Below the pieces are notes generated by a model. That model was not told the origin of the DNA. It did no database searches and worked only from the letters and a program-made list of their open reading frames with translations. From JACQFK01 sp964604905 (GTDB lineage: Bacteria; Planctomycetota; MHYJ01; JACPRB01), in assembly GCA_964604905.1 (NCBI GenBank), contig CAZSCC010000290.1:1-16069 (forward strand): DNA of 16,069 nt. The letters run 5' to 3'. Positions within the stretch are counted from its first letter, which is position 1, and each line of letters opens with the position of its first letter. A program made the translations under genes and the position numbers. Below are positions 1-7,166 of the stretch, in pieces.

Positions 1-255
1 CACGGTCTTCGCGGTGTCCAGCAGCGGCTCCTGCGGCACGAAGCCGATCCTCGTCCCCGGGTTCCACCAGACCTTGCCGTCGACGTCCGTGTCGACCCCC
101 GCCATGATCCGCAGCAGCGTCGACTTTCCCGCGCCGTTGCCTCCGAGGATGCCGATCTTCGCCCCGTGATAGAAGGAAAGGGTGAGATCCTGGATCACCA
201 TCTTCTTCTCGTACATCTTCTGCAGATTCTCGATCTGCATGATGAAGTGAGCCAC
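1..255 (-). CDS. ettA: EttA-like ABC-F ATPase, N-terminal part (cut by window edge)
   Basis: The first 85 residues of an ABC-F family ATPase are visible; the rest lies outside the window. ABC-F proteins act on the ribosome and are not transporters; EttA gates entry into the elongation cycle according to ATP/ADP. The start is GTG at 255. It is preceded by AGGAGG at 264-269 with 8 nt spacing, and it restores a VAHFI opening like that of EttA proteins, so I prefer it to the ATG at 240. The Walker A motif GGNGAGKST begins at about residue 38 and is followed by LLRIMAGVD. The later GFVPQEP resembles the EttA/Uup Q-loop region. EttA is favoured over other ABC-F members by the SFYHGAKIGILG and LLRIMAGVDTDVDGK stretches. 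The ABC-F family is near certain; the EttA subfamily is probable. Confidence 0.85.
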   Translation of the reverse strand, partial: MAHFIMQIENLQKMYEKKMVIQDLTLSFYHGAKIGILGGNGAGKSTLLRIMAGVDTDVDGKVWWNPGTRIGFVPQEPLLDTAKTV

Positions 256-280
256 GCGGATGCCCTCCTGAGTGCCGCGC

Positions 281-308
281 ATTATAGATCGGGGATTGAT
301 AATCTCCA
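281..308 (-). promoter_or_regulatory. Sigma-70-type promoter for the ettA-like gene
   Basis: On the minus strand a perfect -10 TATAAT (286-281) lies 16 bp downstream of a moderate -35 TGGAGA (308-303). Transcription would start near 274, giving a leader of about 20 nt that contains the AGGAGG ribosome site before the GTG at 255. The geometry fits; the -35 box is only a 4/6 match. Confidence 0.55.
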
Positions 309-324
309 GCCCATGCGGTAAAAT
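296..324 (+). promoter_or_regulatory. Sigma-70-type promoter upstream of rpoD
   Basis: TTGATA (296-301) and TAAAAT (319-324) are separated by 17 bp, and each matches the consensus at 5 of 6 positions. Transcription would begin near 331 and leave a leader of about 180 nt before the rpoD ATG. It interlocks with the divergent ettA promoter, whose -35 lies inside this spacer. A weaker second -10-like TATAAG is at 476-481. The leader also holds a run of eight C (422-429). No clear hairpin or riboswitch was recognised there. Confidence 0.6.
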
Positions 325-511
325 TCTCGCGTTCGGGAAGTTCGGTTTGACGGCTGCCGAGACGCACGTTCGCGCGCTTCCGACCTCCCTTCCCAATGTT
401 CCAAAGAGGCCAAACGGGAGGCCCCCCCCGTCGAGAGGACCCTACTTTTTAGTGGGAATCCGCCGTTCCGGAGGATATAAGGTCTAGGCTTTACAGCCCC
501 AAGAAGACGTC

Positions 512-2221
512 ATGGACAAGGAAAAACCGCTCAGCCCTGAAGTCGAAAAGCTCATCGAGGAAGGCAAGAAGAAGGGCTCGCTCACCTACGACGAGCTCAA
601 CAACGTCCTGCCCGAGGACATGGTCTCGCCCGAGGTCCTCGACCAGGTCCTCCAGAAGCTCGACGAACTCGGCATCGAGATGGTCGAGTCGGGCGGCCCC
701 GCCGGCACCGCCGCCGCCGCGGGCGAGTCCGACGCGTTCGACGACGACGAGGCCGCCCCCGAGCCCGCCGTCGAGATCGAGACCCGCCGAACGGCCACAC
801 CCGCCGCCGAGCGCATCGACGACCCCGTCCGGATGTACCTCACCCAGATGGGCCAGATCCCGCTCCTCTCCCGCATGGACGAGCTGCGCCTGGCCCAGAA
901 GATCGAGATCACCCGCAAGCGCTTCCGCGCGAAGCTCTTCGAGTCCCCCCCCGCCGTCGTCGAGGCCATCCGCATCCTCGAGGACGTGAAGAACGGCGAA
1001 CTCGCCTTCGACCGCACGCTCCGCGCCGACAGCACCGTCGACGTCTCCAAGGACAGGGCCCTCGACCGCCTCCCCGGCGTCATCGACTCGCTCCGCCGCA
1101 CCGTCTTCGACTGGCAGGAGTGCCACGAACGCGTCCGCCAGCCCCGCTGCTCCGCGCACGAGCGCGAGAAGCTGCGCCGCCGGATGAAGGACGCCCGCCG
1201 CGCCTGCGTCCTCGACCTCGAGAAGATGAACATCCAGCCCAAGAAGCTCCGTCCCATCATGGAGCGGCTGGAGGAGGTCTCCCGCGAGCTCGACCAGGTG
1301 GTCCACCAGATCGACGCCTTCGAAGGGGGCGGCGACCGCGCCAAGCGCGACCAGCTCAAGAAGGAGCACGAGGCGATGCTGCTCACGACCCTGGAAGGGT
1401 CCGACGACCTCCGTGCCCGCGTCCGCGAGATCCGCGACCGCTTCCAGGACTACGAGGACGCCAAGCGCAAGCTCTCCAGCGGCAACCTCCGCCTCGTCGT
1501 CTCGATCGGAAAGCGCTACCGCAACCGCGGCCTGTCGTTCCTGGACGTGATCCAGGAGGGCAACACGGGCCTCATGCGCGCCGTCGAGAAGTATGAGCAC
1601 CGCCGCGGCTACAAGTTCTCCACGTACGCCACGTGGTGGATCCGGCAGGCGATCACCCGCGCCACGGCCGACCAGGCGCGCACGATCCGCATCCCGGTCC
1701 ACATGATCGACGCGATGTCCAAGCTCCGGAACGTCTCGCGCAAGCTCGCCCAGCGCCTGGGCCGGGAGCCCAGCCTGGAGGAGATCGCCAGAGAAAGCCG
1801 CATCTCGCTCGAGGAGACGGAGCGCGTCCTCAAGATCGCCAAGTACCCCGTCTCGCTCGATCGCCCGCTCGACGACGGTGAGGACTCGCAATTCGGGGAC
1901 CTTGTCGAGGACCGGACGGCGGACGACCCCGTCCTGGCCGCGACGCACGAGATGCTGAAGGAGAAGATCGAGTCGGTGCTCTCCATGCTCTCCTTCCGCG
2001 AGCGCGAGATCCTGAAGCTGCGCTACGGCATCGGGACGGGCTACACCTACACGCTGGAAGACGTGGGCAAGATCTTCAAGGTCACCCGCGAGCGCGTCCG
2101 GCAGATCGAGGCCAAGGCACTGCGCAAGCTGCAGCACCCCATGCGCGCGCGGCGCCTCGAGGGCTTCCTCGACGGCCGCCAGGGCAAGGGCGAGAAGCAG
2201 CCCGAGCCGGCCGGCGTCTAG
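512..2221 (+). CDS. rpoD: Housekeeping RNA polymerase sigma factor RpoD (sigma-70)
   Basis: A 569-residue primary sigma factor that directs RNA polymerase to -10/-35 promoters. Region 1.1 occupies about residues 5-60 (SPEVEKLIEEGKKKGSLTY). An acidic, Ala-rich linker follows, then region 1.2 from residue 103 (DDPVRMYLTQMGQIPLLSR). A charged, helical non-conserved region spans about 135-320. Region 2 starts at about 325 (NLRLVVSIGKRYRNRGLSF). The melting and -10 motif YKFSTYATWWIRQA is at 367-380 and IRIPVHM follows. Region 3 comes next, and region 4.2 with its helix-turn-helix is at about 514-540 (TLEDVGKIF, VTRERVRQIEAKALRKL). Region 1.1 and the full set of regions mark it as the primary factor, not an alternative one. 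The ribosome site is weak (AAGAAGAC). The TAG stop is the first codon of a dispersed repeat. Confidence 0.97.
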   Translation: MDKEKPLSPEVEKLIEEGKKKGSLTYDELNNVLPEDMVSPEVLDQVLQKLDELGIEMVESGGPAGTAAAAGESDAFDDDEAAPEPAVEIETRRTATPAAERIDDPVRMYLTQMGQIPLLSRMDELRLAQKIEITRKRFRAKLFESPPAVVEAIRILEDVKNGELAFDRTLRADSTVDVSKDRALDRLPGVIDSLRRTVFDWQECHERVRQPRCSAHEREKLRRRMKDARRACVLDLEKMNIQPKKLRPIMERLEEVSRELDQVVHQIDAFEGGGDRAKRDQLKKEHEAMLLTTLEGSDDLRARVREIRDRFQDYEDAKRKLSSGNLRLVVSIGKRYRNRGLSFLDVIQEGNTGLMRAVEKYEHRRGYKFSTYATWWIRQAITRATADQARTIRIPVHMIDAMSKLRNVSRKLAQRLGREPSLEEIARESRISLEETERVLKIAKYPVSLDRPLDDGEDSQFGDLVEDRTADDPVLAATHEMLKEKIESVLSMLSFREREILKLRYGIGTGYTYTLEDVGKIFKVTRERVRQIEAKALRKLQHPMRARRLEGFLDGRQGKGEKQPEPAGV

Positions 2222-2254
2222 GATTCACCACAAAGACACGAAGAACACGAAGAC
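2219..2254 (+). repeat. Dispersed 36-base repeat, copy 1
   Basis: It begins TAGGATTCACCACAAAG and continues with CAC-AAG triplet-like units (CACGAAGAACACGAAG). Its reverse complement recurs at 3391-3426, with 32 of 36 positions identical. The first three bases are the stop codon of rpoD. It resembles an intergenic repeat family I recall from many environmental bacterial genomes, but I cannot confirm that identity here. Confidence 0.75.
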
Positions 2255-2343
2255 CCTCTCCCAGAATTCCAAGATTCGTCCCCACACCGCCCGCAGGCCG
2301 CCGATCCGACCCATCCCGAATCGCCGACCGGCGTTAAATCCCC

Positions 2344-2949
2344 ATGCAGGAGCGTTGGTGGTCCCTTCAGAAGGGCTCGGCCCGCTTTGGAGTGTCGGAG
2401 CTTCAGGTCCGGAAGGCCCTGCTCTCGGGCGACCTGGTCGGAATCCCCTCCGCAAGCGGCGAGGACTGGCTCGTTCGCGAATGGGATCTCCTTCATCTCC
2501 AAGTCGGCCCGATCGAACGCGCGACCCGACCTCGAGGTCGTTCCGGGCTCACCTTGAGGTTGTTACTGGGCCTCTTGATCTCCCTTGGGGCGATCGCCCT
2601 GGCGGTTTCGTGCGCGGGGAGATCAAGTGGATGTGGTTCGAAACCAGCCACCGAAGCGATGATCATGCAAGTCTCCAGCATGCTTGAGCTCTTTTTCATC
2701 GACCACGGCAGGTATCCCAACAGCCTTCGGGACCTGGTCACGAGGCCGGACGACGTCCCCCTGCAGGACTGGCCCTCCGGAGGCTATCTGAGCGACGAAT
2801 CAGCTCTGCAGGACGGCTGGAACCGAGAATGGATCTATCATGTGCCGGGATCGGAGGGTCGACCCTACGATCTCATCAGCCTGGGCGCGGACCCGATAGA
2901 TCCGAAGGATGATCTCCGAAACCGACCCTCGTTACCTTTCGGGAGATAG
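2344..2949 (+). CDS. Membrane protein: HTH-like N-terminus, one TM segment, GspG-like outer domain
   Basis: A 201-residue protein. Residues about 11-52 (RFGVSELQVRKALLSGDLVG then EDWLVREWDLL) resemble an excisionase-type helix-turn-helix. Residues about 69-90 form one membrane segment. Residues about 103-185 look like the globular part of the type II secretion major pseudopilin GspG: a helix, then DHGRYPNSLRDLVTRP, then GGYLS, DGWNREWIY and YDLISLGADP. A conventional pilin has a short leader and Glu at position 5. Here 67 residues precede a degenerate GLTLRLLLG motif with Leu at that position, so normal assembly into a pilus is doubtful. The topology fits a ToxR-like one-component sensor, which is inference. 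No ribosome site is visible before the ATG. Codons are less C/G-ending than in rpoD. It converges on the next gene with 12 bp between the stops. Confidence 0.75.
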   Translation: MQERWWSLQKGSARFGVSELQVRKALLSGDLVGIPSASGEDWLVREWDLLHLQVGPIERATRPRGRSGLTLRLLLGLLISLGAIALAVSCAGRSSGCGSKPATEAMIMQVSSMLELFFIDHGRYPNSLRDLVTRPDDVPLQDWPSGGYLSDESALQDGWNREWIYHVPGSEGRPYDLISLGADPIDPKDDLRNRPSLPFGR

Positions 2950-2961
2950 TTCCCTCCCGCC

Positions 2962-3258
2962 TCAGGCAGCGGGGCATCTCTCCCGCTCGGAGATCTCGGC
3001 GAACACGGCGCCGGCCATCTCCTCCCCGAAGAGGACGCGGAAGCAGGGCTCGCAGGCGCCGATTCGGCTCTCCGGCCACGGACTCACCCGCGGCTCGCGG
3101 CGCCCGCAGAGGACGCAGGCGCCCTCCGTCATCCTCGCCCGGTGGACCCCGCACAGGGCGTCCGCCTCATCCATCGACCGGCACGCCGGGTCCACGGCCA
3201 GCGACGCCGGCCGGACCCCGTAGTACCCGCACGCCGCGCAGATCGAAGTGCGTTCCAT
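2962..3258 (-). CDS. Small Cys-rich zinc-ribbon-like protein, unknown function
   Basis: I do not recognise a family. The start is ATG at 3258, with GGGAGG 5 nt upstream; a longer in-frame start at 3297 lacks such a site. The 98-residue product has CxxC pairs at 7/10, 48/51 and 69/72, plus Cys26, Cys36, His39 and Cys95. That is enough ligands for two zinc sites. The C-terminal 25 residues (VLFGEEMAGAVFAEISERE) look helical. There is no signal peptide or membrane segment, so it is probably cytoplasmic. Upstream, a 6-bp inverted repeat (GTGCGC/GCGCAC, 3276-3293) could be a leader hairpin or operator. The gene stands alone, convergent with the HTH/GspG-like gene. Confidence 0.7.
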   Translation of the reverse strand: MERTSICAACGYYGVRPASLAVDPACRSMDEADALCGVHRARMTEGACVLCGRREPRVSPWPESRIGACEPCFRVLFGEEMAGAVFAEISERERCPAA

Positions 3259-3358
3259 CGAGCCTCCCAGGTTGTGTGCGCCCCATCGCGCACCCAAGGA
3301 GTTTCGCTCGGAAGTATGTCAGAAAAGGACGCATTTGCGGCCGCGAGCGGCGCGAAAC

Positions 3359-3388
3359 AAAAAAAGGGCCCGCTCGTCAGAGCGGGCC
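3359..3388 (-). terminator. Intrinsic terminator of the DUF1552 operon
   Basis: A perfect 9-bp stem (GGCCCGCTC 3367-3375, GAGCGGGCC 3380-3388) with a 4-nt loop. Read on the minus strand it is followed by one C and seven T (3365-3359). It lies just after the second 36-base repeat and ends the five-gene minus-strand transcript that finishes at 3424. Confidence 0.88.
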
Positions 3389-3390
3389 TC

Positions 3391-3426
3391 TTCTTTGTGT
3401 TCTTTGTGCCTTTGTGGTGAATCCTA
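3391..3426 (-). repeat. Dispersed 36-base repeat, copy 2 (inverted relative to copy 1)
   Basis: On the minus strand it reads TAGGATTCACCACAAAG then CACAAAGAACACAAAG, with 32 of 36 bases identical to 2219-2254. As at copy 1, its first three bases are a stop codon, here that of the DUF1552 gene. It sits between that stop and the intrinsic terminator. Confidence 0.75.
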
Positions 3427-4767
3427 CGCCAGGTCCGTCAGCCTCCCCGTCGAATCCCCGAACTTCTCCTCCTTCAGCCCCATCCGGTCGAGGATCGACA
3501 GGTAGAGGTTGCAGAGCGGAGTGTTGCGGGGGTGGCGCACGTGGCGGCCCGTTTGGACCGTGCCCTGCGCGCGGCCGGCGAAGAGGACCGGCAACTCGTC
3601 GTGGTTGTGACGGTTGCCGTCGCCGATCGAGTTGCCGTAGAGCGCCATCGTGCTGTCGAGCAGCGTGCCGTCGCCCTCCTTGATCGAGCGCAGCTTCTCC
3701 ACCAGGTAGGCGAACTGGCCCACGTAGAAGCGGTCGATCTTGGCGATCTTCTCGAGCTTCTCCTGGTTGCCCGCGTGGTGCGAGATCGAGTGGTGACCGT
3801 CCCGCACGTCGATGAACGGGAACGTCCGGTTCGAGCCCTCGTTCGCCAGCATGAAGGTCGCCACGCGCGTCGTGTTCGTCTGCAGCGCCGCGACCATGAG
3901 GTCCGTCATCAGGCGAACGTACTTCGGGAACTCGCCGGGGACGCCGTCGGGGACCTCGAGCTCGGGCGGGAGCCGCCGCGAGGGGTCCCGCTCGGCCACC
4001 TGGATCTGCTTCTCGATCGAGCGCACCGAGTCGAGGTACTCCTCGACCTTGCGGCGGTCGGCCCCGCCGAGATCGCCGTTGAGCTTCTTCGCGTCCTCAA
4101 GCACGAGGTCGAGCACGCTCTTCTTGTACAGGAGCGCCTTCGCGCGGCCGCGCTCCTCGGCCACCTTGTTCGGGTCTCCGAAGAGGCGCTCGAAGATGAG
4201 GCGCGGGTTCACTTCCTTCGGGATCGGCTGCGTGGACGACTTCCAGACGATCGTCGACGAGTAGGCGCAGCTGTAGCCCGAGTCGCAGTTGCCGGCCATC
4301 GCGCCCTTGTCGCAGCCGATCTCGAGCGAGGGGAGGCGGGTCGTCTGGCCCACCTTCTCCGCGATCAACTGGTCGAGGGAGATGCCCGCGCGAATCTCCT
4401 TGCCGTCGGTCTTCTTCGCCTGCGAGCCGGTGAGGAACGTCGCCGCGCTCCGGGCGTGGTCGCCGGCGCCGTCGCCGTTCGCGCGCGCCTTGTCGTGGGT
4501 CAGCCCGGTGAAGACGTTGATCTCGTCCCTCACGTTCTGGAGCGGCTCCAGCGTCGGAGGGAGCGAGTAGGACGCGCCCGTCTCGCGGGGCGTCCACTTG
4601 GAGACGTTCACGCCGTTCGGGAAGAACATCACGGCCAGTCGCATCGGGGGCTTGGCGGCATCGCCGTTCGCGAACGCGCCGCGGGGTACCATCGCGTCCA
4701 GCGCCGGCAGCGCCATCGCCGTCCCGAGGCCCCGGAGGACCGTGCGCCGCGTGATCTCCCTAGCCAT
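3424..4767 (-). CDS. Tat-exported DUF1552 domain protein
   Basis: A 447-residue DUF1552 family protein. The N-terminus carries a twin-arginine signal (RRTVLRGLGTAMALPALDAM from residue 7), predicting folded export and hence possibly a bound cofactor. Family-like stretches include RLAVMFFPNGVNVSKWTP, VFTGLTHDKA, TFLTGSQ and, near the C-terminus, ALYGNSIGDGNRHNHDELP. The family often follows DUF1592-type cytochromes in Planctomycetota, Verrucomicrobiota and Acidobacteriota; its biochemical function is not established to my knowledge. The start overlaps the end of the cytochrome gene by 8 bases with GAGGTG just upstream, so the two are translationally coupled. It is the last gene of the operon. 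Confidence 0.92.
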   Translation of the reverse strand: MAREITRRTVLRGLGTAMALPALDAMVPRGAFANGDAAKPPMRLAVMFFPNGVNVSKWTPRETGASYSLPPTLEPLQNVRDEINVFTGLTHDKARANGDGAGDHARSAATFLTGSQAKKTDGKEIRAGISLDQLIAEKVGQTTRLPSLEIGCDKGAMAGNCDSGYSCAYSSTIVWKSSTQPIPKEVNPRLIFERLFGDPNKVAEERGRAKALLYKKSVLDLVLEDAKKLNGDLGGADRRKVEEYLDSVRSIEKQIQVAERDPSRRLPPELEVPDGVPGEFPKYVRLMTDLMVAALQTNTTRVATFMLANEGSNRTFPFIDVRDGHHSISHHAGNQEKLEKIAKIDRFYVGQFAYLVEKLRSIKEGDGTLLDSTMALYGNSIGDGNRHNHDELPVLFAGRAQGTVQTGRHVRHPRNTPLCNLYLSILDRMGLKEEKFGDSTGRLTDLA

Positions 4768-7126
4768 CTTTCACCTCGCTCGCCCGATTCCGGCGGTACT
4801 GGAAGGGCGTGCTCCTCACGATCTCCAGCACGAGCGCCGAGAGCCTGTACCCCTTATCGGCCAACGACTTTCGGATTCCCTTGACGACGTTGGCGTCGTA
4901 ATACTCTACGCCCCGGCCCGTCGCGTAGGTGAGCAGCTTCTCCGTAAGGCAGCGCACGAAGTCCTCCTTCCGGGAGAGAAGGATCTTCTTGAGCTCGACC
5001 GGACCGTTGAACGACCGGCCGTCCATGAGCGTCCCCGCCACGTCGAGCGGGAGCCGCCCCTCCTTCTCGCGCCAGGCGCCGATCGGATCGTAATTCTCGA
5101 AGCCGATCCCGATCGGGTCCATCCGCCGGTGGCAGGCCGCGCAACTCGGGTCGGCGCGGTGGAGCTCGAGGCGCTGGCGGACCGTCAGCTGCTCCGCCCC
5201 CTCGGGCTCGTCCTTCAGCTCGCCGGCGTCGGGGAGCGGCGGAGGCGGCGGCGTCCCCAGGATCGTCTCGAGCACCCACTTGCCACGCTTGACCGGGCTC
5301 GTCCGCGTCGGGTTCGACGTCACCGTCAGCACGCCCGCCATCGTGAGCACGCCCCCGCGGCGCGGATCGGCGAGCTTCACCCGCTGCATCGCCTCGCCCG
5401 TCACGCCCGGCAGGCCGTAGTGCTTCGCGAGCGGCTCGTTCACGTAGGTGAAATCGGCGTCGAGCAGATCGACCACGCTCCGGTCCTCGCGCAGGATCTC
5501 CTCGAAGACGAGCGCCGTCTCCAGGCGCATCGCGTCGCGGAGCTTGTCGTTCCACGCGGGGTAGCGCTTCGGGTCGGGCGAGGCGACGTCGAGCCGCCGG
5601 AGCTGGAGCCACTGGATGGCGAAATTGGTCGCGAGCGACGCGGCCCTGGGATCTTTGAGCATCCTCCCGACCTGCGCCTCGAGGACCGCGGGTTCGTGCA
5701 GCGCGCCTTTCGCCGCGAGCCCGAAAAGCTCGTCGTCCGGCATCGAGCACCAGAGGAAATAGGAGAGCCGGCTCGCCAGCTCGAAATCCCCCACCCGGTG
5801 CGCGCCCTTCGGGTCTCCGCCCTCCCGGTCGGGCTCGACGCGGAAGAGGAAGTGGGGCGAGACGAGCACCGCCTGGAGCGGGACCTTCATCGCGACCTCG
5901 AACGGGTCCCCCTGCCTCTCCGCGAGGTCGTAGAGCCGGAGGAGGCGGTCCAGTTCCCCCTCCTTGAGCGGCCGGCGGAACGCGCGGCGGGCGAAGGCCG
6001 CCAGGATCTCCGAAGCGGCCTCCTGCTTCGTCTTCACCGGCCCGGGCTGGGCGACGAAGATCTTTCGCTGGCTCGCCGGAGGCTCGGGGGGCTTCACGTC
6101 CACGGGCCCCACCAGCTCGATGTAGTCGACCAGGAGGTTCCGGTCGCGCTCGGCCGGCTTCTTCGCCTCGGGATTGTAGAAGTCGTTGACGAACGCCGCC
6201 GCGATCCGCCGCTTCCCCGCGCCGATCGTCAGCTTCTCCTCGTAGACCTGCGGATTCGCCCGCGGGGCGGGCACGTCGATCGTCTTCAGCTCCTGCGCGT
6301 CCAGCCGGATCGCCATCCGGGCGGGCTCGTTCCCCGCCGGGTCGCTGCAGGCACGGATGCGGACGAGGTACTGGCCCGCCTGCGCGACGTCGAGCATCCC
6401 GTACACCTCGCCGTTGGCGAAGAGCACGCGCATGCCGGTCTCGGAGTTCCCGCTGACCGTGCTCTGGAGGGCGTCGGCGTTGAGGCGCCGGGACTTCGGC
6501 TTCAGCCGGTCGGCGGAGGCGACGGCCTTGTCCAGGATCTTCTCCGCCGCGGCGAAGTACTTCTCCATCAGGAGGGGCGGAAGCGAGAGGACGTCGCCGA
6601 TGTTGTCGAAGCCGTACCCCACGTCGTCGTGGGGGAAGTCGGCCGGATCGTAGTCGATCCCGACCAGGTCGCGGATCGTGTTGCGATACTCGACGCGGTT
6701 GAGGCGTCGGACGACGACGCGGCCGGGGTCGGGCGGCGCGGCGGCGTCGGCCCGGTCGAGCGCGGCCTCGATCCAGTTGGCCAGGAGCTCGCGCTCCTCG
6801 ACGGTCGGCTGCTTCTTGCCCTCCGGCGGCATCTCGCGGCCCTGGAGCTGGTCCCAGATGCGCTTCCAGACCTTCCGGTTTCCGGCGATCGACTTCTCGT
6901 CCCGGAACTTCGAGAGGTCTAGTTCGGCCTTCTTCTTCGTGGGCCCGTGGCAGGAGACGCAGTACTTCGCGAGCAGGGGTTGGACGTGGGTCTCGTAGGC
7001 GACCGCCGGAGGCTCGTCGGCCTTCGTGCCGCCGCCTCCGCGCCGGAGGAGAAGCATCCCCGCCGCCAGGGGGACGACCACGACGGCCGAGAGAATCCAG
7101 AGGGTATGGCGCCCGCCCTTGATCAT
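4760..7126 (-). CDS. Two-heme planctomycete-type cytochrome (DUF1587/1595/1592/1588/1585)
   Basis: A 788-residue protein anchored by an N-terminal membrane segment (about residues 9-27). A cytochrome-like domain follows with CVSCH at 56-60. Next come a DUF1587-like region (about 138-202, RRLNRVEYRNTIRDLVGIDY), a beta-rich carbohydrate-binding-like insert (about 230-345), DUF1595 (about 366-427), DUF1592 (about 445-570), DUF1588 (about 590-690, with a second CxxCH, CAACH, at 662-666) and DUF1585 (about 700-778). The two motifs predict two covalent hemes outside the cytoplasm, suggesting electron transfer, perhaps with the coupled DUF1552 protein. No substrate can be read from the sequence. It starts 40 bp after the FecR-like gene with only a weak ribosome site (AGGTATAGGTAG). 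Confidence 0.93.
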   Translation of the reverse strand: MIKGGRHTLWILSAVVVVPLAAGMLLLRRGGGGTKADEPPAVAYETHVQPLLAKYCVSCHGPTKKKAELDLSKFRDEKSIAGNRKVWKRIWDQLQGREMPPEGKKQPTVEERELLANWIEAALDRADAAAPPDPGRVVVRRLNRVEYRNTIRDLVGIDYDPADFPHDDVGYGFDNIGDVLSLPPLLMEKYFAAAEKILDKAVASADRLKPKSRRLNADALQSTVSGNSETGMRVLFANGEVYGMLDVAQAGQYLVRIRACSDPAGNEPARMAIRLDAQELKTIDVPAPRANPQVYEEKLTIGAGKRRIAAAFVNDFYNPEAKKPAERDRNLLVDYIELVGPVDVKPPEPPASQRKIFVAQPGPVKTKQEAASEILAAFARRAFRRPLKEGELDRLLRLYDLAERQGDPFEVAMKVPLQAVLVSPHFLFRVEPDREGGDPKGAHRVGDFELASRLSYFLWCSMPDDELFGLAAKGALHEPAVLEAQVGRMLKDPRAASLATNFAIQWLQLRRLDVASPDPKRYPAWNDKLRDAMRLETALVFEEILREDRSVVDLLDADFTYVNEPLAKHYGLPGVTGEAMQRVKLADPRRGGVLTMAGVLTVTSNPTRTSPVKRGKWVLETILGTPPPPPLPDAGELKDEPEGAEQLTVRQRLELHRADPSCAACHRRMDPIGIGFENYDPIGAWREKEGRLPLDVAGTLMDGRSFNGPVELKKILLSRKEDFVRCLTEKLLTYATGRGVEYYDANVVKGIRKSLADKGYRLSALVLEIVRSTPFQYRRNRASEVKDG

Positions 7127-7166
7127 GACTACCTATACCTACGCGGGCGGAGGAGGCTCGGGGGGA

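Noticed and set aside
347..352. TTGACG as a -35 box upstream of rpoD
   Set aside because: No -10-like hexamer is found 16-18 bp downstream; the sequence there is GC-rich.
272..487. 71-residue frame in the ettA-rpoD gap
   Set aside because: No ribosome site or recognisable motif; it crosses both promoters and ends just before rpoD.
491..2137. 548-residue open frame antisense to rpoD
   Set aside because: It mirrors a clear sigma-70 gene; high G/C at third positions opens antisense frames. The product is a low-complexity Leu/Asp/Val/Gly sequence with no domain.
2962..3426. Other TGA-ending genes as further selenoprotein candidates (Cys-rich protein, FecR-like protein)
   Set aside because: Reading through their TGA gives only a few residues or unrelated sequence, with no domain continuing past the stop.
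3532..4884. 450-residue plus-strand open frame across the DUF1552 gene
   Set aside because: Antisense shadow of the DUF1552 gene; same compositional reason.
4598..6922. 774-residue plus-strand open frame across the cytochrome gene
   Set aside because: Antisense shadow of the two-heme DUF1592-type gene, rich in Arg/Leu/Asp/Val, with no ribosome site or family motif.
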